A stretch of 64,000 nucleotides of DNA, from positions 1 through 64,000 of the forward strand of contig NZ_CAJNAT010000001.1 of assembly GCF_905220705.1 (NCBI RefSeq), read 5' to 3'. Within the stretch, counting starts at the first letter, position 1; each line of letters opens with the position of its first letter. Positions 16,577 through 25,089 of this stretch are shown piece by piece. The position numbers and the translations under genes were made by a program. The DNA is from Paraburkholderia domus (GTDB taxonomy: Bacteria > Pseudomonadota > Gammaproteobacteria > Burkholderiales > Burkholderiaceae). Below the pieces are notes generated by a model. It was not told the DNA's origin and made no database searches. It saw only the letters and a list, made by a program, of their open reading frames with translations.

Positions 16577-17536
16577 ATGTCCAGTTCCTCACCCTCCTCT
16601 CACTCCCCCAAAGTTTCGATCTGTCTGCCCACCTGCAACCGTCCCGACCTGATCGCGGCGTGCATCGATTCCTGCCTTGTGCAGACCTATGGAAATCTGG
16701 AAATCGTAATCGGCGACGATTCGAAGGACGCCCGCACCCAGCAATTGATCACGGCGCGCTATGCGAACGAACCGCGCGTCCGCTATGCAAAAAACCAGCC
16801 ACCGCTCGGCCAGGCGCGCAATGTCGCTAGCCTGTTCAAGCGCGCGAGCGGCGACAAGATCCTGCTGATTCATGACGACGACCTGCTCACCGCCGACGGC
16901 GTCGAAAAGCTCGTGTCGCTATGGGCACGTCATCCGGAACTGGAGGTGGCGTTCGCCGATCAGTACGAGGCCGATCACAGCGGTGCCATCGACTTCGACG
17001 CGAGTACGCGCCTGAACACTGCGTTTCGCCGCACGAAGGACGCTGAAGGCTTACAGGCGTTGCCGGGCAGATGCGGGCTGATCCAGATGTTCCCGAACAA
17101 CGGTTGGATGGCCAACGCAGACCTTGTCAAACGGATTGGCTACAAGGATAACTACGGCATGTGCTGCGATTTCGTGTTCGGCACCGAACTCTGTCTCGCT
17201 GCACGCAAGGTGTTCTATCTGCACGAATACGTGTCGGTGTATCGGAAGACGGCGACCTCGATCTCGCATAGCACGCGCGGCACGACGGTTGCCGCGACCG
17301 TCAGTGCGTATGCGTTCGTCAAGGCGCTGAAATTGCCGCCGCAACTGGAACCGTCACGCAAGCTGGCGCTGCGCCGGCTCGCACCGATCGTCGTCTCGGT
17401 CCATGCGAAGAATCGTCAGGCGGTGCTCGGGTCGAAGATCGCGCTCACGCACCTCTTCGCATACAACTATGGTTTCAGCATGCGGCTCTATTACCACCTA
17501 CTGATGCTCTCGCGTGCGGCCGTCGGCGTGCGGTAG
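16577..17536 (+). CDS. Family 2 glycosyltransferase
   Basis: A 319-residue GT-A fold transferase. The N-terminus VSICLPTCNRPDLIAACIDS and the EIVIGDDSKD segment bind the nucleotide sugar, and LLIHDDDLLT carries the metal-binding D-x-D. There is no membrane anchor. It probably adds a sugar to a surface glycan, but no other polysaccharide genes are nearby, so the acceptor is unknown. The ribosome site AAGGCGA precedes the ATG. The isolated position and AT-rich 5' region hint at separate acquisition. Confidence 0.85.
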   Translation: MSSSSPSSHSPKVSICLPTCNRPDLIAACIDSCLVQTYGNLEIVIGDDSKDARTQQLITARYANEPRVRYAKNQPPLGQARNVASLFKRASGDKILLIHDDDLLTADGVEKLVSLWARHPELEVAFADQYEADHSGAIDFDASTRLNTAFRRTKDAEGLQALPGRCGLIQMFPNNGWMANADLVKRIGYKDNYGMCCDFVFGTELCLAARKVFYLHEYVSVYRKTATSISHSTRGTTVAATVSAYAFVKALKLPPQLEPSRKLALRRLAPIVVSVHAKNRQAVLGSKIALTHLFAYNYGFSMRLYYHLLMLSRAAVGVR

Positions 17537-17652
17537 CGCCCGTGACGCAGCCGTAACTTGATGCGAGCGCCCACGCCTTCGCCGCAACGGGTTCCATGAG
17601 CCCGATCGTTGGGCAACCATCGCTGCGGCTTTAAGGCTAGCCGGTTAGCCGG

Positions 17653-18378
17653 TTAGTCGCCGGACAATGCCTCCGCGGCGGTGGGTGCGAGCGGTCGCAC
17701 GATGTGCTTGCGCTGTGTCAGCGCATAGGTGGCGACGCGGTCAAGCGCCGTGCACAACACGAGATAGATGAAGCCGACGAATAAAAAGATTTGCGCGGGA
17801 TACACCATCAGCCGATTGCTGACCTGCGTCGCGACGAACGACAATTCGCCGACACCGACGATATACGCGAGCGAGGTGTCCTTCACCAGCGATACCCATT
17901 GATTCACGAACGAAGGCGCCATGATGCGCATCGCCTGCGGCAGCAACACGTAGCGCAGTGTTTGCATGCGCGTAAGGCCGAGCGATAGCCCGGCTTGCCA
18001 CTGACCGTCGCCGACCGCGCGAATGCCCGCGTGCACCGAATGTGCGAGATACGCGCCGCCGATCAGCGAGAGCGCGCAAACGACCGTCGCGAGTCCGGGC
18101 ACATCGACATGAAAGACCACCGGCAACAGGAAATACGTCCAGAAGATCAGCATCAACACCGGAATCGCGCGGAAAAAACCGATCACGAGTAGCAAGGGCA
18201 CACGGGTGATGCGCCCTGCCATCGCCAGCGCAATGCCACCCGCGACACCGAGCACCGCCGACGCCAGCGAGGAACACAGTGCTAGCACGAGCGTAAGCGC
18301 CGCGCCGCCGAGCGGTCCTTGCGGGAATGCGCCGACCAGCAGATACGGCAGGTTATGGGCGAACAGCGTCCATGTCAT
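17653..18378 (-). CDS. Polar amino-acid ABC transporter permease (second subunit)
   Basis: A 241-residue permease of the HisMQ/GlnP family with about five membrane segments and the cytoplasmic EAA loop (SLGLTRMQTLRYVLLPQAMR). It begins two bases after the stop of the preceding permease gene, so the two are co-translated and should form a heterodimer. The family imports histidine, glutamate, glutamine, arginine or similar. Confidence 0.88.
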   Translation of the reverse strand: MTWTLFAHNLPYLLVGAFPQGPLGGAALTLVLALCSSLASAVLGVAGGIALAMAGRITRVPLLLVIGFFRAIPVLMLIFWTYFLLPVVFHVDVPGLATVVCALSLIGGAYLAHSVHAGIRAVGDGQWQAGLSLGLTRMQTLRYVLLPQAMRIMAPSFVNQWVSLVKDTSLAYIVGVGELSFVATQVSNRLMVYPAQIFLFVGFIYLVLCTALDRVATYALTQRKHIVRPLAPTAAEALSGD

Positions 18379-18380
18379 GC

Positions 18381-19106
18381 TCAGCGCCTCGCGAATGATC
18401 GGTCACGCGCATGCGCGACCGTATGCGAGACAGCTTCGATCAACGCGACAGCGGCGATATACAACACGGTAGCCACACCAAAGGCTTCGAACGTTTTGAA
18501 GGTCTCCGTCTCGACCTGACGCGACGCGTACGACAGTTCGGCAAGACCGATCGCCATGGTCAGCGATGAATTTTTCACGAGATTCATGTATTGGCCGAAG
18601 AGCGGCGGCAGCGAAATGCGCACTGCTTGCGGCAAAACGACGTAACGGAACGCCTGCAATGGTGTGAGCCCAAGGGCCGCGGCCGCAGCATGCTGACCGG
18701 CCGGCACGCCGCGCAAACCTGCCTGGAACTCCTCGGCGATGAAAGCCGCCGTATAACACGTGAGCCCGACCCATCCGGCGAGAAATTCGAACGACGGCCA
18801 GCGCGACGCGTACGCCCCGATGTGCACGCTATGCGGCGTATTCAGCCATTGCATCAGTGCGTCAGGCATCAGCGTGGCCGCGCCGAAGTACCAGAAGAAC
18901 AGTTGCACCAGCAACGGCGTGTTGCGAAACACAAGCACATAGGCCGCCGTTGCACGACGCAGCCAGTCGTGCCGGGCATGACGCGCGATCGCCAGCACGA
19001 AGCCGGACAAGGTGGCCGCGAGTGCCGCCGTCAACGCGAGACCGACGGTTACACCGAAACCTTGCCACAGCCACATCAGATACTTTGGAGCAAGCCACGC
19101 TTGCAT
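18381..19106 (-). CDS. Polar amino-acid ABC transporter permease (first subunit)
   Basis: A 241-residue HisMQ-type permease with the EAA loop ALGLTPLQAFRYVVLPQAVR and FRNTPLLVQLFFWYFG in the second membrane region. I start at ATG 19106 (AGG seven bases before) rather than 19157, which would place the intercistronic stem-loop inside the gene. It is middle gene of a binding protein-permease-permease operon that has no ATPase gene. Confidence 0.88.
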   Translation of the reverse strand: MQAWLAPKYLMWLWQGFGVTVGLALTAALAATLSGFVLAIARHARHDWLRRATAAYVLVFRNTPLLVQLFFWYFGAATLMPDALMQWLNTPHSVHIGAYASRWPSFEFLAGWVGLTCYTAAFIAEEFQAGLRGVPAGQHAAAAALGLTPLQAFRYVVLPQAVRISLPPLFGQYMNLVKNSSLTMAIGLAELSYASRQVETETFKTFEAFGVATVLYIAAVALIEAVSHTVAHARDRSFARR

Positions 19107-19149
19107 CTTTGAACCTGCTTCTTTAAACCGGCTTCTTTCGAAAACACCG

Positions 19150-19179
19150 ACGGGCACGTTGCCGACGTGCCCGTTTTTT
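19150..19179. other. Strong stem-loop between binding-protein and permease genes
   Basis: ACGGGCACGT (19150-19159) and ACGTGCCCGT (19165-19174) form a 10-bp perfect stem with a 5-base loop. The T6 tail is on the plus strand; the minus-strand transcript has the stem without a U tract. That is the usual picture of an intercistronic structure that protects the abundant binding-protein mRNA from 3' decay. Confidence 0.6.
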
Positions 19180-19203
19180 CATGGTCCTGCAGCGACACGG
19201 AGA

Positions 19204-20025
19204 TCAGGTCTTGTCGCCGATCCTGAAGATGCGCGCGAGCGGCGTCTTCGTTTGCGGACCGAACCAGCGGCTGTAGATCTTCGCGGCCGAGCCGTCGGCT
19301 TCCAGTCCCTTGAGCGTGTCGTTCACGAAGCCGACAAGGCGCGTCTCGCCCTTCGGGATGCCGACGCCCATGTAGTCGTTCGAAATCGTGAACGCCGGAA
19401 TCTCATAGTTCTGCTTGTCCGGCACGTTGGCGAGCAGGCCGACCAGCTTCGGGCCGTCCTGCGTGATCGCCTGCACGTTGCCCGCGCGCAAAGCCGCAAA
19501 CGCGAAAGGCGTGTCGTCATACGCGACGATCGTGGCTTGCGGGAATTTCTCGCGCAGCGTGATCTCGTTGGTGGTGCCCTTGTCGGCACCCACCCGCAGG
19601 CTGTTGATCTGATCCGCCGACTTCAGCACGCCCTTCTTCGCCAGGAACTGCTGACCCGATGAGAAATATGGAATGCTGAAGTCGACCTGTTTGGCACGCT
19701 CGTCGGTGATTGTGAAGTTGGCGAGCACCAGGTCCACTTTCTTCGAAGTCAGGAACGGAATCCGGTTGGCCGGATTGGTCGGTTGCAGTTCGAGTTTCAC
19801 GCCGAGCTTGTCGGCGAGCGCTTTCGCGTAGTCGACGTCGAGACCGACGATGTGATTGCTGGTCGCGTCGACGTACCCGAACGGCGGGTTGCTGTCGAAG
19901 GTCGCGACGCGCAGTACGCCCGCCTTCCTGATGTCGTCGAGACGGTCAGCGTGGGCGAGTCCCGATACCGTCATCGAGAGTCCCGTCATTGTCATTAGCC
20001 AGGCAGCGAGTAATTTCGATTTCAT
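19204..20025 (-). CDS. Polar amino-acid ABC transporter, periplasmic binding protein
   Basis: A 273-residue exported protein: signal peptide MKSKLLAAWLMTMTGLSMTVSGLAHA, then an SBP family 3 domain (DIRKAGVLRVATFDSNPPFGY, DVDYAKALADKLG, LVLANFTITDERAKQVDFS). It delivers an amino acid to the two permeases downstream. The start ATG 20025 gives the correct signal peptide; an upstream ATG at 20064 would spoil it. The ligand cannot be named. Confidence 0.88.
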   Translation of the reverse strand: MKSKLLAAWLMTMTGLSMTVSGLAHADRLDDIRKAGVLRVATFDSNPPFGYVDATSNHIVGLDVDYAKALADKLGVKLELQPTNPANRIPFLTSKKVDLVLANFTITDERAKQVDFSIPYFSSGQQFLAKKGVLKSADQINSLRVGADKGTTNEITLREKFPQATIVAYDDTPFAFAALRAGNVQAITQDGPKLVGLLANVPDKQNYEIPAFTISNDYMGVGIPKGETRLVGFVNDTLKGLEADGSAAKIYSRWFGPQTKTPLARIFRIGDKT

Positions 20026-20202
20026 TTTTATGGATCTCTTTGTTTGTGCGCGATGCTTGTGCAATATGCGTGCGATGTTTCAGAAACGGATGCGTGTCGG
20101 CGATATCAGTTGCAACCGTGAGGTGCCACCGATTGCCACGCATGGGCGCCACGTTAGCAGCGGCAGAGCGCGTACCGAACCAAGAAATGCGCCTGTATTA
20201 AG

Positions 20203-20240
20203 CGCGTTTTCTGCTAAGCATCCGCTCATTAGCAAACGCG
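20203..20240. promoter_or_regulatory. Imperfect inverted repeat upstream of the amino-acid ABC operon
   Basis: CGCGTT-TTC-TGCTAA (20203-20217) mirrors TTAGCA-AACGCG (20229-20240), two 6-bp blocks with a 3-base bulge, about 180 bp upstream of the binding-protein start. It also lies about 80 bp before the divergent small gene at 20317. Confidence 0.35.
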
Positions 20241-20316
20241 TATTTGTCGCTTGGTCTTGCGCGTGCGGGTGATTAGGATGGACTTTGAACCGACATCAGC
20301 CCCGAGGTGATTCGCC

Positions 20317-20538
20317 ATGTCCGAGAGTGCCTGTTTCAAGCCGCGCGTGATCGAGCCGGTCGTCGTCAATCAGCCGGAAGGATTGGGGCTTGCGGTGGAG
20401 TTGTGGCTTTCGCATCCCGTCGATGGGATCGCAGGGCACGCGCTGCAGATTCATTTACGCAGCGATGCGAAGATGGCGCAAGCCGAGGCGCTGCGCGACC
20501 TGCTTCATGTGCTGGGAACGGAGATCGTGGTGGCTTGA
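20317..20538 (+). CDS. Conserved small hypothetical protein (73 aa)
   Basis: A 73-residue soluble protein: MSESACFKPRVIEPVVV, then ELWLSHPVDGIAGHALQIHL and a helical C-terminus. GAGGTG lies eight bases before the ATG. No family is recognised with confidence; composition and codon use match the neighbouring genes, and it is followed by an intrinsic terminator. No signal peptide. Confidence 0.65.
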   Translation: MSESACFKPRVIEPVVVNQPEGLGLAVELWLSHPVDGIAGHALQIHLRSDAKMAQAEALRDLLHVLGTEIVVA

Positions 20539-20580
20539 GCGAGCGCTTGGCGCCAGCCCTGCCATATTTGCTGATGCGAT

Positions 20581-20616
20581 AAAAAAACGGCGGCCGGGTT
20601 GCCCCTGGCCGCCGTT
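20581..20616 (-). terminator. Intrinsic terminator of kgtP
   Basis: Minus-strand AACGGCGGCC/GGCCGCCGTT, a 10-bp stem with 11-base loop followed by U7, 45 bases after the kgtP stop codon. Confidence 0.85.
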
Positions 20617-20660
20617 CTCAAGCAGCGCTCAGACGCGCTGTTCGAGCGTGTTGCCCATGC

Positions 20661-21974
20661 TCAAGGCTCGTGACGCAGGTACCCCTCTTTCGAAGGATCG
20701 CGCATGCGCAGCGACACGATGCCGGCGATCGCGCACAGCACGGTCACATACCAATAGAACATCGACTCGTTACCCACCGACTTCAGCCACAGCGCGACGT
20801 ATTCCGCGGAGCCGCCGAAGATCGCATTGGCCACCGCATACGACAGACCTACGCCGAGCGCGCGCACTTCCGGCGGGAACATTTCGGCCTTGATCAGACC
20901 GCTGATCGACGTATAGAAACTGACGATCGCCAGCGCCACCACTACGAGACCGAATGCCGCATACGGGCTCGTCACGTCTTTCAACGCGTGCAACAGCGGC
21001 ACGGTGCCGATGGTCGCGAAGAAGCCGAAGAACAGCATCGAACGCCGGCGGCCGATACGGTCCGACAAAGCGCCAAACGCCGGCTGCATGATCATGTAGA
21101 CAAACAGCGCCGCGGTCATCACGTTGCTGGCCGTCTTGGCATGCATGCCGGCAGTGTTGACCAGGTACTTCTGCATGTACGTGGTGAACGTGTAGAAAAT
21201 CAGCGAGCCGCCGGCCGTGAAGCCGAGCACCGTCGCGAATGCACCTTTGTGCTGCCACAGGCCGCGTAGCGTGCCCGCTTCCTTGCGTTGACGCGTTTCA
21301 GCGGTGGTCGTTTCTTCGAGCGATTTACGCAGATATAGCGCGACCAGTGCCGCTAGCGCACCGATCACGAACGGCACGCGCCAGCCCCATGCTTTCAGTT
21401 CTTCGGTAGAGAGGGTTTGCTGCAGGACCACCAGCACCAGCAGCGCGCACAACTGGCCGCCGATCAGCGTGACGTACTGGAACGACGCGAAGAAACCGCG
21501 ACGGCCCTTGAGTGCGACTTCACTCATATAAGTCGCGCTGGTGCCGTATTCACCGCCCACCGACAAGCCCTGGAACAGGCGCGCGACCAGCAGCAGCGCC
21601 GGCGCCAATGCGCCGATCTGCGCATACGTGGGGAGCACTGCGATCACGAGCGAGCCGCCGCACATCATGAACACGGACACCATCATCGCGGTCTTGCGGC
21701 CGTGCTTGTCGGCGAGCCGGCCGAAGAACCAGCCACCGATCGGGCGCATCAGGAAGCCCGCGGCGAAGACGCCGGCGGTATTGAGCAACTGCGTGGTGGT
21801 GTTGCCGTTCGGGAAGAAGGCCGGCGCGAAATACAGCGCGCAGAACGAGTACACGTAGAAGTCGAACCACTCGACTAGATTGCCCGATGAAGCGCCAACG
21901 ATCGCGAAGATGCGGCGCCGGGTGTCGTGTGCGTCGTAAGCCGTGGCGGCGGTTTGGTCGGATAGGTCGGTCAT
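20661..21974 (-). CDS. kgtP: Alpha-ketoglutarate:H+ symporter
   Basis: A 437-residue MFS permease of the metabolite:H+ symporter family. Long stretches match E. coli KgtP almost residue for residue: [33 protein letters not shown] (motif A), [32 protein letters not shown] and [20 protein letters not shown]. It imports 2-oxoglutarate across the inner membrane. It is monocistronic with its own terminator. Confidence 0.92.
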   Translation of the reverse strand: MTDLSDQTAATAYDAHDTRRRIFAIVGASSGNLVEWFDFYVYSFCALYFAPAFFPNGNTTTQLLNTAGVFAAGFLMRPIGGWFFGRLADKHGRKTAMMVSVFMMCGGSLVIAVLPTYAQIGALAPALLLVARLFQGLSVGGEYGTSATYMSEVALKGRRGFFASFQYVTLIGGQLCALLVLVVLQQTLSTEELKAWGWRVPFVIGALAALVALYLRKSLEETTTAETRQRKEAGTLRGLWQHKGAFATVLGFTAGGSLIFYTFTTYMQKYLVNTAGMHAKTASNVMTAALFVYMIMQPAFGALSDRIGRRRSMLFFGFFATIGTVPLLHALKDVTSPYAAFGLVVVALAIVSFYTSISGLIKAEMFPPEVRALGVGLSYAVANAIFGGSAEYVALWLKSVGNESMFYWYVTVLCAIAGIVSLRMRDPSKEGYLRHEP

Positions 21975-22122
21975 GCTTTTGTCTTTCCTTGTCTTTAAAC
22001 GGAGGAAGCGGTCGTGGCGCCGCCTTCACAACACGCGCTTCGAGGGGACGCTGGGGCGCCCATAGCGCGTGTGTCGCGAATTTTACAGAATTGCAAGGAG
22101 AAGATGGGAGTTTGTTAGGGGA

Positions 22123-23175
22123 CTATGCCGCGAGGCTCGTTGCGAGCTCCTCGAAGCCGGCTTCGTGGGCGTCGAGCATCAGCGCTTCGACCTCCGGCAA
22201 GGTGCGGCGCACGAGTGCGCGCGCCGATCGAGGAAGGTCGGCGCAGGCGTCTTCGATGTCGCCGGTGCGATGTTCGCCGAGCATGGCCAGTAATACCGAC
22301 GCCTGACGCACGTCCTTTTGTGACTTGACGAGCGTGTTCGTTCGCAGGCGCGACACGAGTAGTTTGTGGATTGCAAAGCGGGCCGCGTCAGGTACGCGTA
22401 CAGGCACAGCACCATGCCGCGAGACGAGCGTTCCGGTCTGAGACCGGCCTAGCAGGTACGCTAGATAAGGCAAGCCCGTGGCATGCGCATTGAGCTCGGC
22501 CACAGGCACCGTGGGAAACGAGTCGTCATGCGAGGGAACCAGCAAATCGACGTGAAAGCGCGACTTTCCTGCTTCTGTAAACGATGTGGATGCCTCACCG
22601 CGTTTCATGGAAGGAACCGGCACGAAGTTAATGCCGGTCTCTTTGAGCATTGCGAGCAGTCCACCTTCGGGAAGGTTGACGAGTGCGAGCTGATGCCGGC
22701 GCGCGATATCGATATCCTCGGTCTCGTATGAGACGGCCTTGATGCCAAGCGTGTTGAGAATCACGGCGTAAGCGTGCGAGCCGACCAGCACGGCCCCGGC
22801 CTCGAATAGGCCGTAATTGTAAAGAACGCCGACGGTAGCATAAGTCTTATTGTCTGCCAGCTGAAAGCCCAACTTGCCGAGGTCGCGGATTCGCGAGATG
22901 AGATCCTTGCTCAGATCAATGCGGTGCTGCACGTCTTCTACACGGCGGTCCACCTCTGGATCACCCTTTGGACCGCCAAGGCTCTCCTCCTGTTTCTTAC
23001 CTTCCGGCCCCATGTACTGACGGGCGTAGTAGATGACCCCGCCCCGTTTATGCTCGATAACCGTTCCGGGCGCTCCCATCAGGACCTTGTCCTGAGTTGC
23101 AGCGGCCTGTTCGATATTGGCGAACTGGGAGCAGTAGGCTTGTTCTTGCTGCTCGTAGAGAGGAAAAGGCGGCAT
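22123..23175 (-). CDS. Orphan nucleotidyltransferase-fold protein (GSU2403/NTP_transf_8-like)
   Basis: A 350-residue soluble protein. AVLVGSHAYAVILNTLGI followed by YETEDIDIARR has the G-S ... D-x-D arrangement of minimal nucleotidyltransferases and resembles the GSU2403-type family. Its activity is not known to me; family relatives occur in mobile and defence-linked settings, including AbiEii-like toxins, but no partner gene is present here. I start at ATG 23173-23175 because the alternative ATG at 23223 lies inside the operator array. Codon use looks less GC-biased than the neighbours, suggesting transfer. Substrate and role remain open. Confidence 0.7.
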   Translation of the reverse strand: MPPFPLYEQQEQAYCSQFANIEQAAATQDKVLMGAPGTVIEHKRGGVIYYARQYMGPEGKKQEESLGGPKGDPEVDRRVEDVQHRIDLSKDLISRIRDLGKLGFQLADNKTYATVGVLYNYGLFEAGAVLVGSHAYAVILNTLGIKAVSYETEDIDIARRHQLALVNLPEGGLLAMLKETGINFVPVPSMKRGEASTSFTEAGKSRFHVDLLVPSHDDSFPTVPVAELNAHATGLPYLAYLLGRSQTGTLVSRHGAVPVRVPDAARFAIHKLLVSRLRTNTLVKSQKDVRQASVLLAMLGEHRTGDIEDACADLPRSARALVRRTLPEVEALMLDAHEAGFEELATSLAA

Positions 23176-23180
23176 AGGGT

Positions 23181-23257
23181 TTTTCAGTAGTTTTTTATAT
23201 TTTACTGAAAAAAGTGACTTCATGGCTTTTCAGTATTTTTCCACAAATTACTGAAAA
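23181..23257 (-). promoter_or_regulatory. Array of four TTTTCAGTA/TACTGAAAA half-sites
   Basis: Half-sites at 23181-23189, 23203-23211, 23227-23235 and 23249-23257 alternate in orientation, giving two inverted repeats TTTTCAGTA-N13-TACTGAAAA separated by 15 bp. Start-to-start spacing is 22, 24 and 22 bp, about two helical turns, so all sites face one side of the DNA. The array fills the space directly before the nucleotidyltransferase start at 23175 and is very AT-rich. Confidence 0.75.
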
Positions 23258-23292
23258 ATAGATGCCAAGCGAACTGCCGGACTTTGAATGAC

Positions 23293-23327
23293 AAAAGCCC
23301 CCGTTCGTCACAGACAAACAGGGGCTT
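23293..23327 (-). terminator. Intrinsic terminator of the prkA-yeaH-spoVR operon
   Basis: Minus-strand AAGCCCC/GGGGCTT with an inner GTT-GTC/GAC-AAC stem, followed by UUGU, about 48 bases after the spoVR stop. Confidence 0.7.
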
Positions 23328-23374
23328 CGAACAACTCAAAAAAACGAGCCTTCATGTGATAAGGCCGAACGGGC

Positions 23375-24898
23375 TCAAACTCTTATCACCGGAGGCACAT
23401 ACTTACACTCATACCGCTTCCGCACGGTGCCATTCTCATCGACGCTTTCCAGGAAAACATCGAACTGCCACAAGCGCGCCATGTGCTTGAGCACTTCATC
23501 GCTATCGCCGGACAGATGCCGGTTGTCACTCATGAAATGCCGCAGCGTCAAACTCCGGTCGCCACGCGTATTCACCGCCCACACCTGAATATTCGGCTCC
23601 CGATGGTGCATGTCGTACTGCCGCGACAACGCCTGACGCACGTACTGATAGCCACTGTCGTCATGAATCGCCGACACCTCGAGCGCATCGCGCATATCGT
23701 CATCCAACACCGAGAACAGACGCATCTCGCGGATCAGATGAGGCGACAGATACTGCGCCACGAAACTCTCGTCCTTAAAGTTGCGCATCGCATAGTGCAT
23801 CGCCGGTAGCCACGGACTGCCAGCCAGTTCGGGGAACCACTTGCGGTCCTCCTCAGTCGGCGATTCACAGATCCGGCGGATATCGCTCATCATCGAAAAA
23901 CCGAGCGCATACGGGTTGATGCCACTGTAGTAAGGCTTCGTGACCGGCGGCTGGTAGACCACATTGCTGTGCGAATGGAGAAACTCCATCATGAAGCCGT
24001 CTTCCAGCTTGCCCTGGGCGTACATCGTGTTGAGCAAGGTGTAGTGCCAGAACGTGGCCCAGCCTTCGTTCATGACCTGGGTTTGCCGTTGCGGATAGAA
24101 ATACTGTCCAACCTTCCGCACGATACGGATCACTTCCCGCTCCCACGGCTCGAGAAACGGCGCGTTCTTCTCCGCGAAATACAACAGGTTTTCCTGCGGC
24201 TCAGGCGGATAACGCTCCTCGATTTCCTCCGGCAGCGGCGTATGCCGGGTCGGCAAGGTGCGCCACAGTTCGTTGACCTGCGATTGCAGATAAGCCTCGC
24301 GTTCGCGGCGCGCCGCAAACTCCTTTTCCAGTGAGAGTTTCTGCGGCCGCTTGTAACGGTCCACGCCGTAGTTCATCAACGCGTGGCACGAGTCGAGCAG
24401 CTCCTCCACCCGGTCGAGCCCGAAGCGTTCCTCGCACTCCGCGATGTAATTCTTCGCGTAGACGAGGTAATCGATGATCGCGTGCGCATCCGTCCACAGC
24501 TTGAACAGATAGTTGCCCTTGAAGAACGAGTTGTGCCCATAGGCCGCATGCGCGATGACGAGCGCCTGCATCGTCATCGTGTTCTCTTCCATCAGGTACG
24601 CGATGCAGGGGTTCGAATTGATGACGATCTCATACGCCAGCCCCATCTGCCCGCGACGGTAGCTCTTTTCGGTGGAGAGAAAGTGTTTGCCGAACGACCA
24701 GTGACGGTAGTTCACCGGCATGCCGACGGATGCGTAAGCGTCCATCATCTGTTCGGCGCTGATAAGTTCGAGCTGGATCGGATACACGTCGAGTTCATAT
24801 TGCTCTGCAACACGAGCAATATGCGAGTCGTACTCTTCGATCAATTCGAAGGTCCAGTCGGACGGGCACGGCAAAGGCCGTCTATCGGCTACGTTCAT
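23375..24898 (-). CDS. SpoVR/YcgB-family protein
   Basis: A 507-residue cytoplasmic protein beginning MNVADRRPLPCPSDWTFELI and containing the SpoVR core (AEQYELDVYPIQLELISAEQ, GLAYEIVINSNPCIAYLMEE, HAAYGHNSFFKGNYLF). SpoVR affects spore cortex in Bacillus; in proteobacteria it accompanies PrkA and YeaH in a stress operon and its biochemistry is unresolved. AGGG lies before ATG 24898 and the length matches E. coli YcgB (about 510). A frame open to ATG 25093, which overlaps the yeaH stop as ATGA, would add 65 Ala/Gly/Gln-rich residues; both starts are possible. Confidence 0.88.
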   Translation of the reverse strand: MNVADRRPLPCPSDWTFELIEEYDSHIARVAEQYELDVYPIQLELISAEQMMDAYASVGMPVNYRHWSFGKHFLSTEKSYRRGQMGLAYEIVINSNPCIAYLMEENTMTMQALVIAHAAYGHNSFFKGNYLFKLWTDAHAIIDYLVYAKNYIAECEERFGLDRVEELLDSCHALMNYGVDRYKRPQKLSLEKEFAARREREAYLQSQVNELWRTLPTRHTPLPEEIEERYPPEPQENLLYFAEKNAPFLEPWEREVIRIVRKVGQYFYPQRQTQVMNEGWATFWHYTLLNTMYAQGKLEDGFMMEFLHSHSNVVYQPPVTKPYYSGINPYALGFSMMSDIRRICESPTEEDRKWFPELAGSPWLPAMHYAMRNFKDESFVAQYLSPHLIREMRLFSVLDDDMRDALEVSAIHDDSGYQYVRQALSRQYDMHHREPNIQVWAVNTRGDRSLTLRHFMSDNRHLSGDSDEVLKHMARLWQFDVFLESVDENGTVRKRYECKYVPPVIRV

Positions 24899-25089
24899 AC
24901 GGACTTCCCTTTGCCCCTCAGTGGGCGTTCCGGTGTGTCCCCGTGCTGCAGCGGCGTCGACTGCTCCGGCTGCGGCGGCTCCCGTATCGTCCGCCTTCGC
25001 CTCGGCATGCCCCGACTGTTGCTGCTGCGGCACGCCTTTCCCACGCTCCGGCTGATAGCCGCGCGCTTCGTTGTGCAGGTGTTTTGCCG

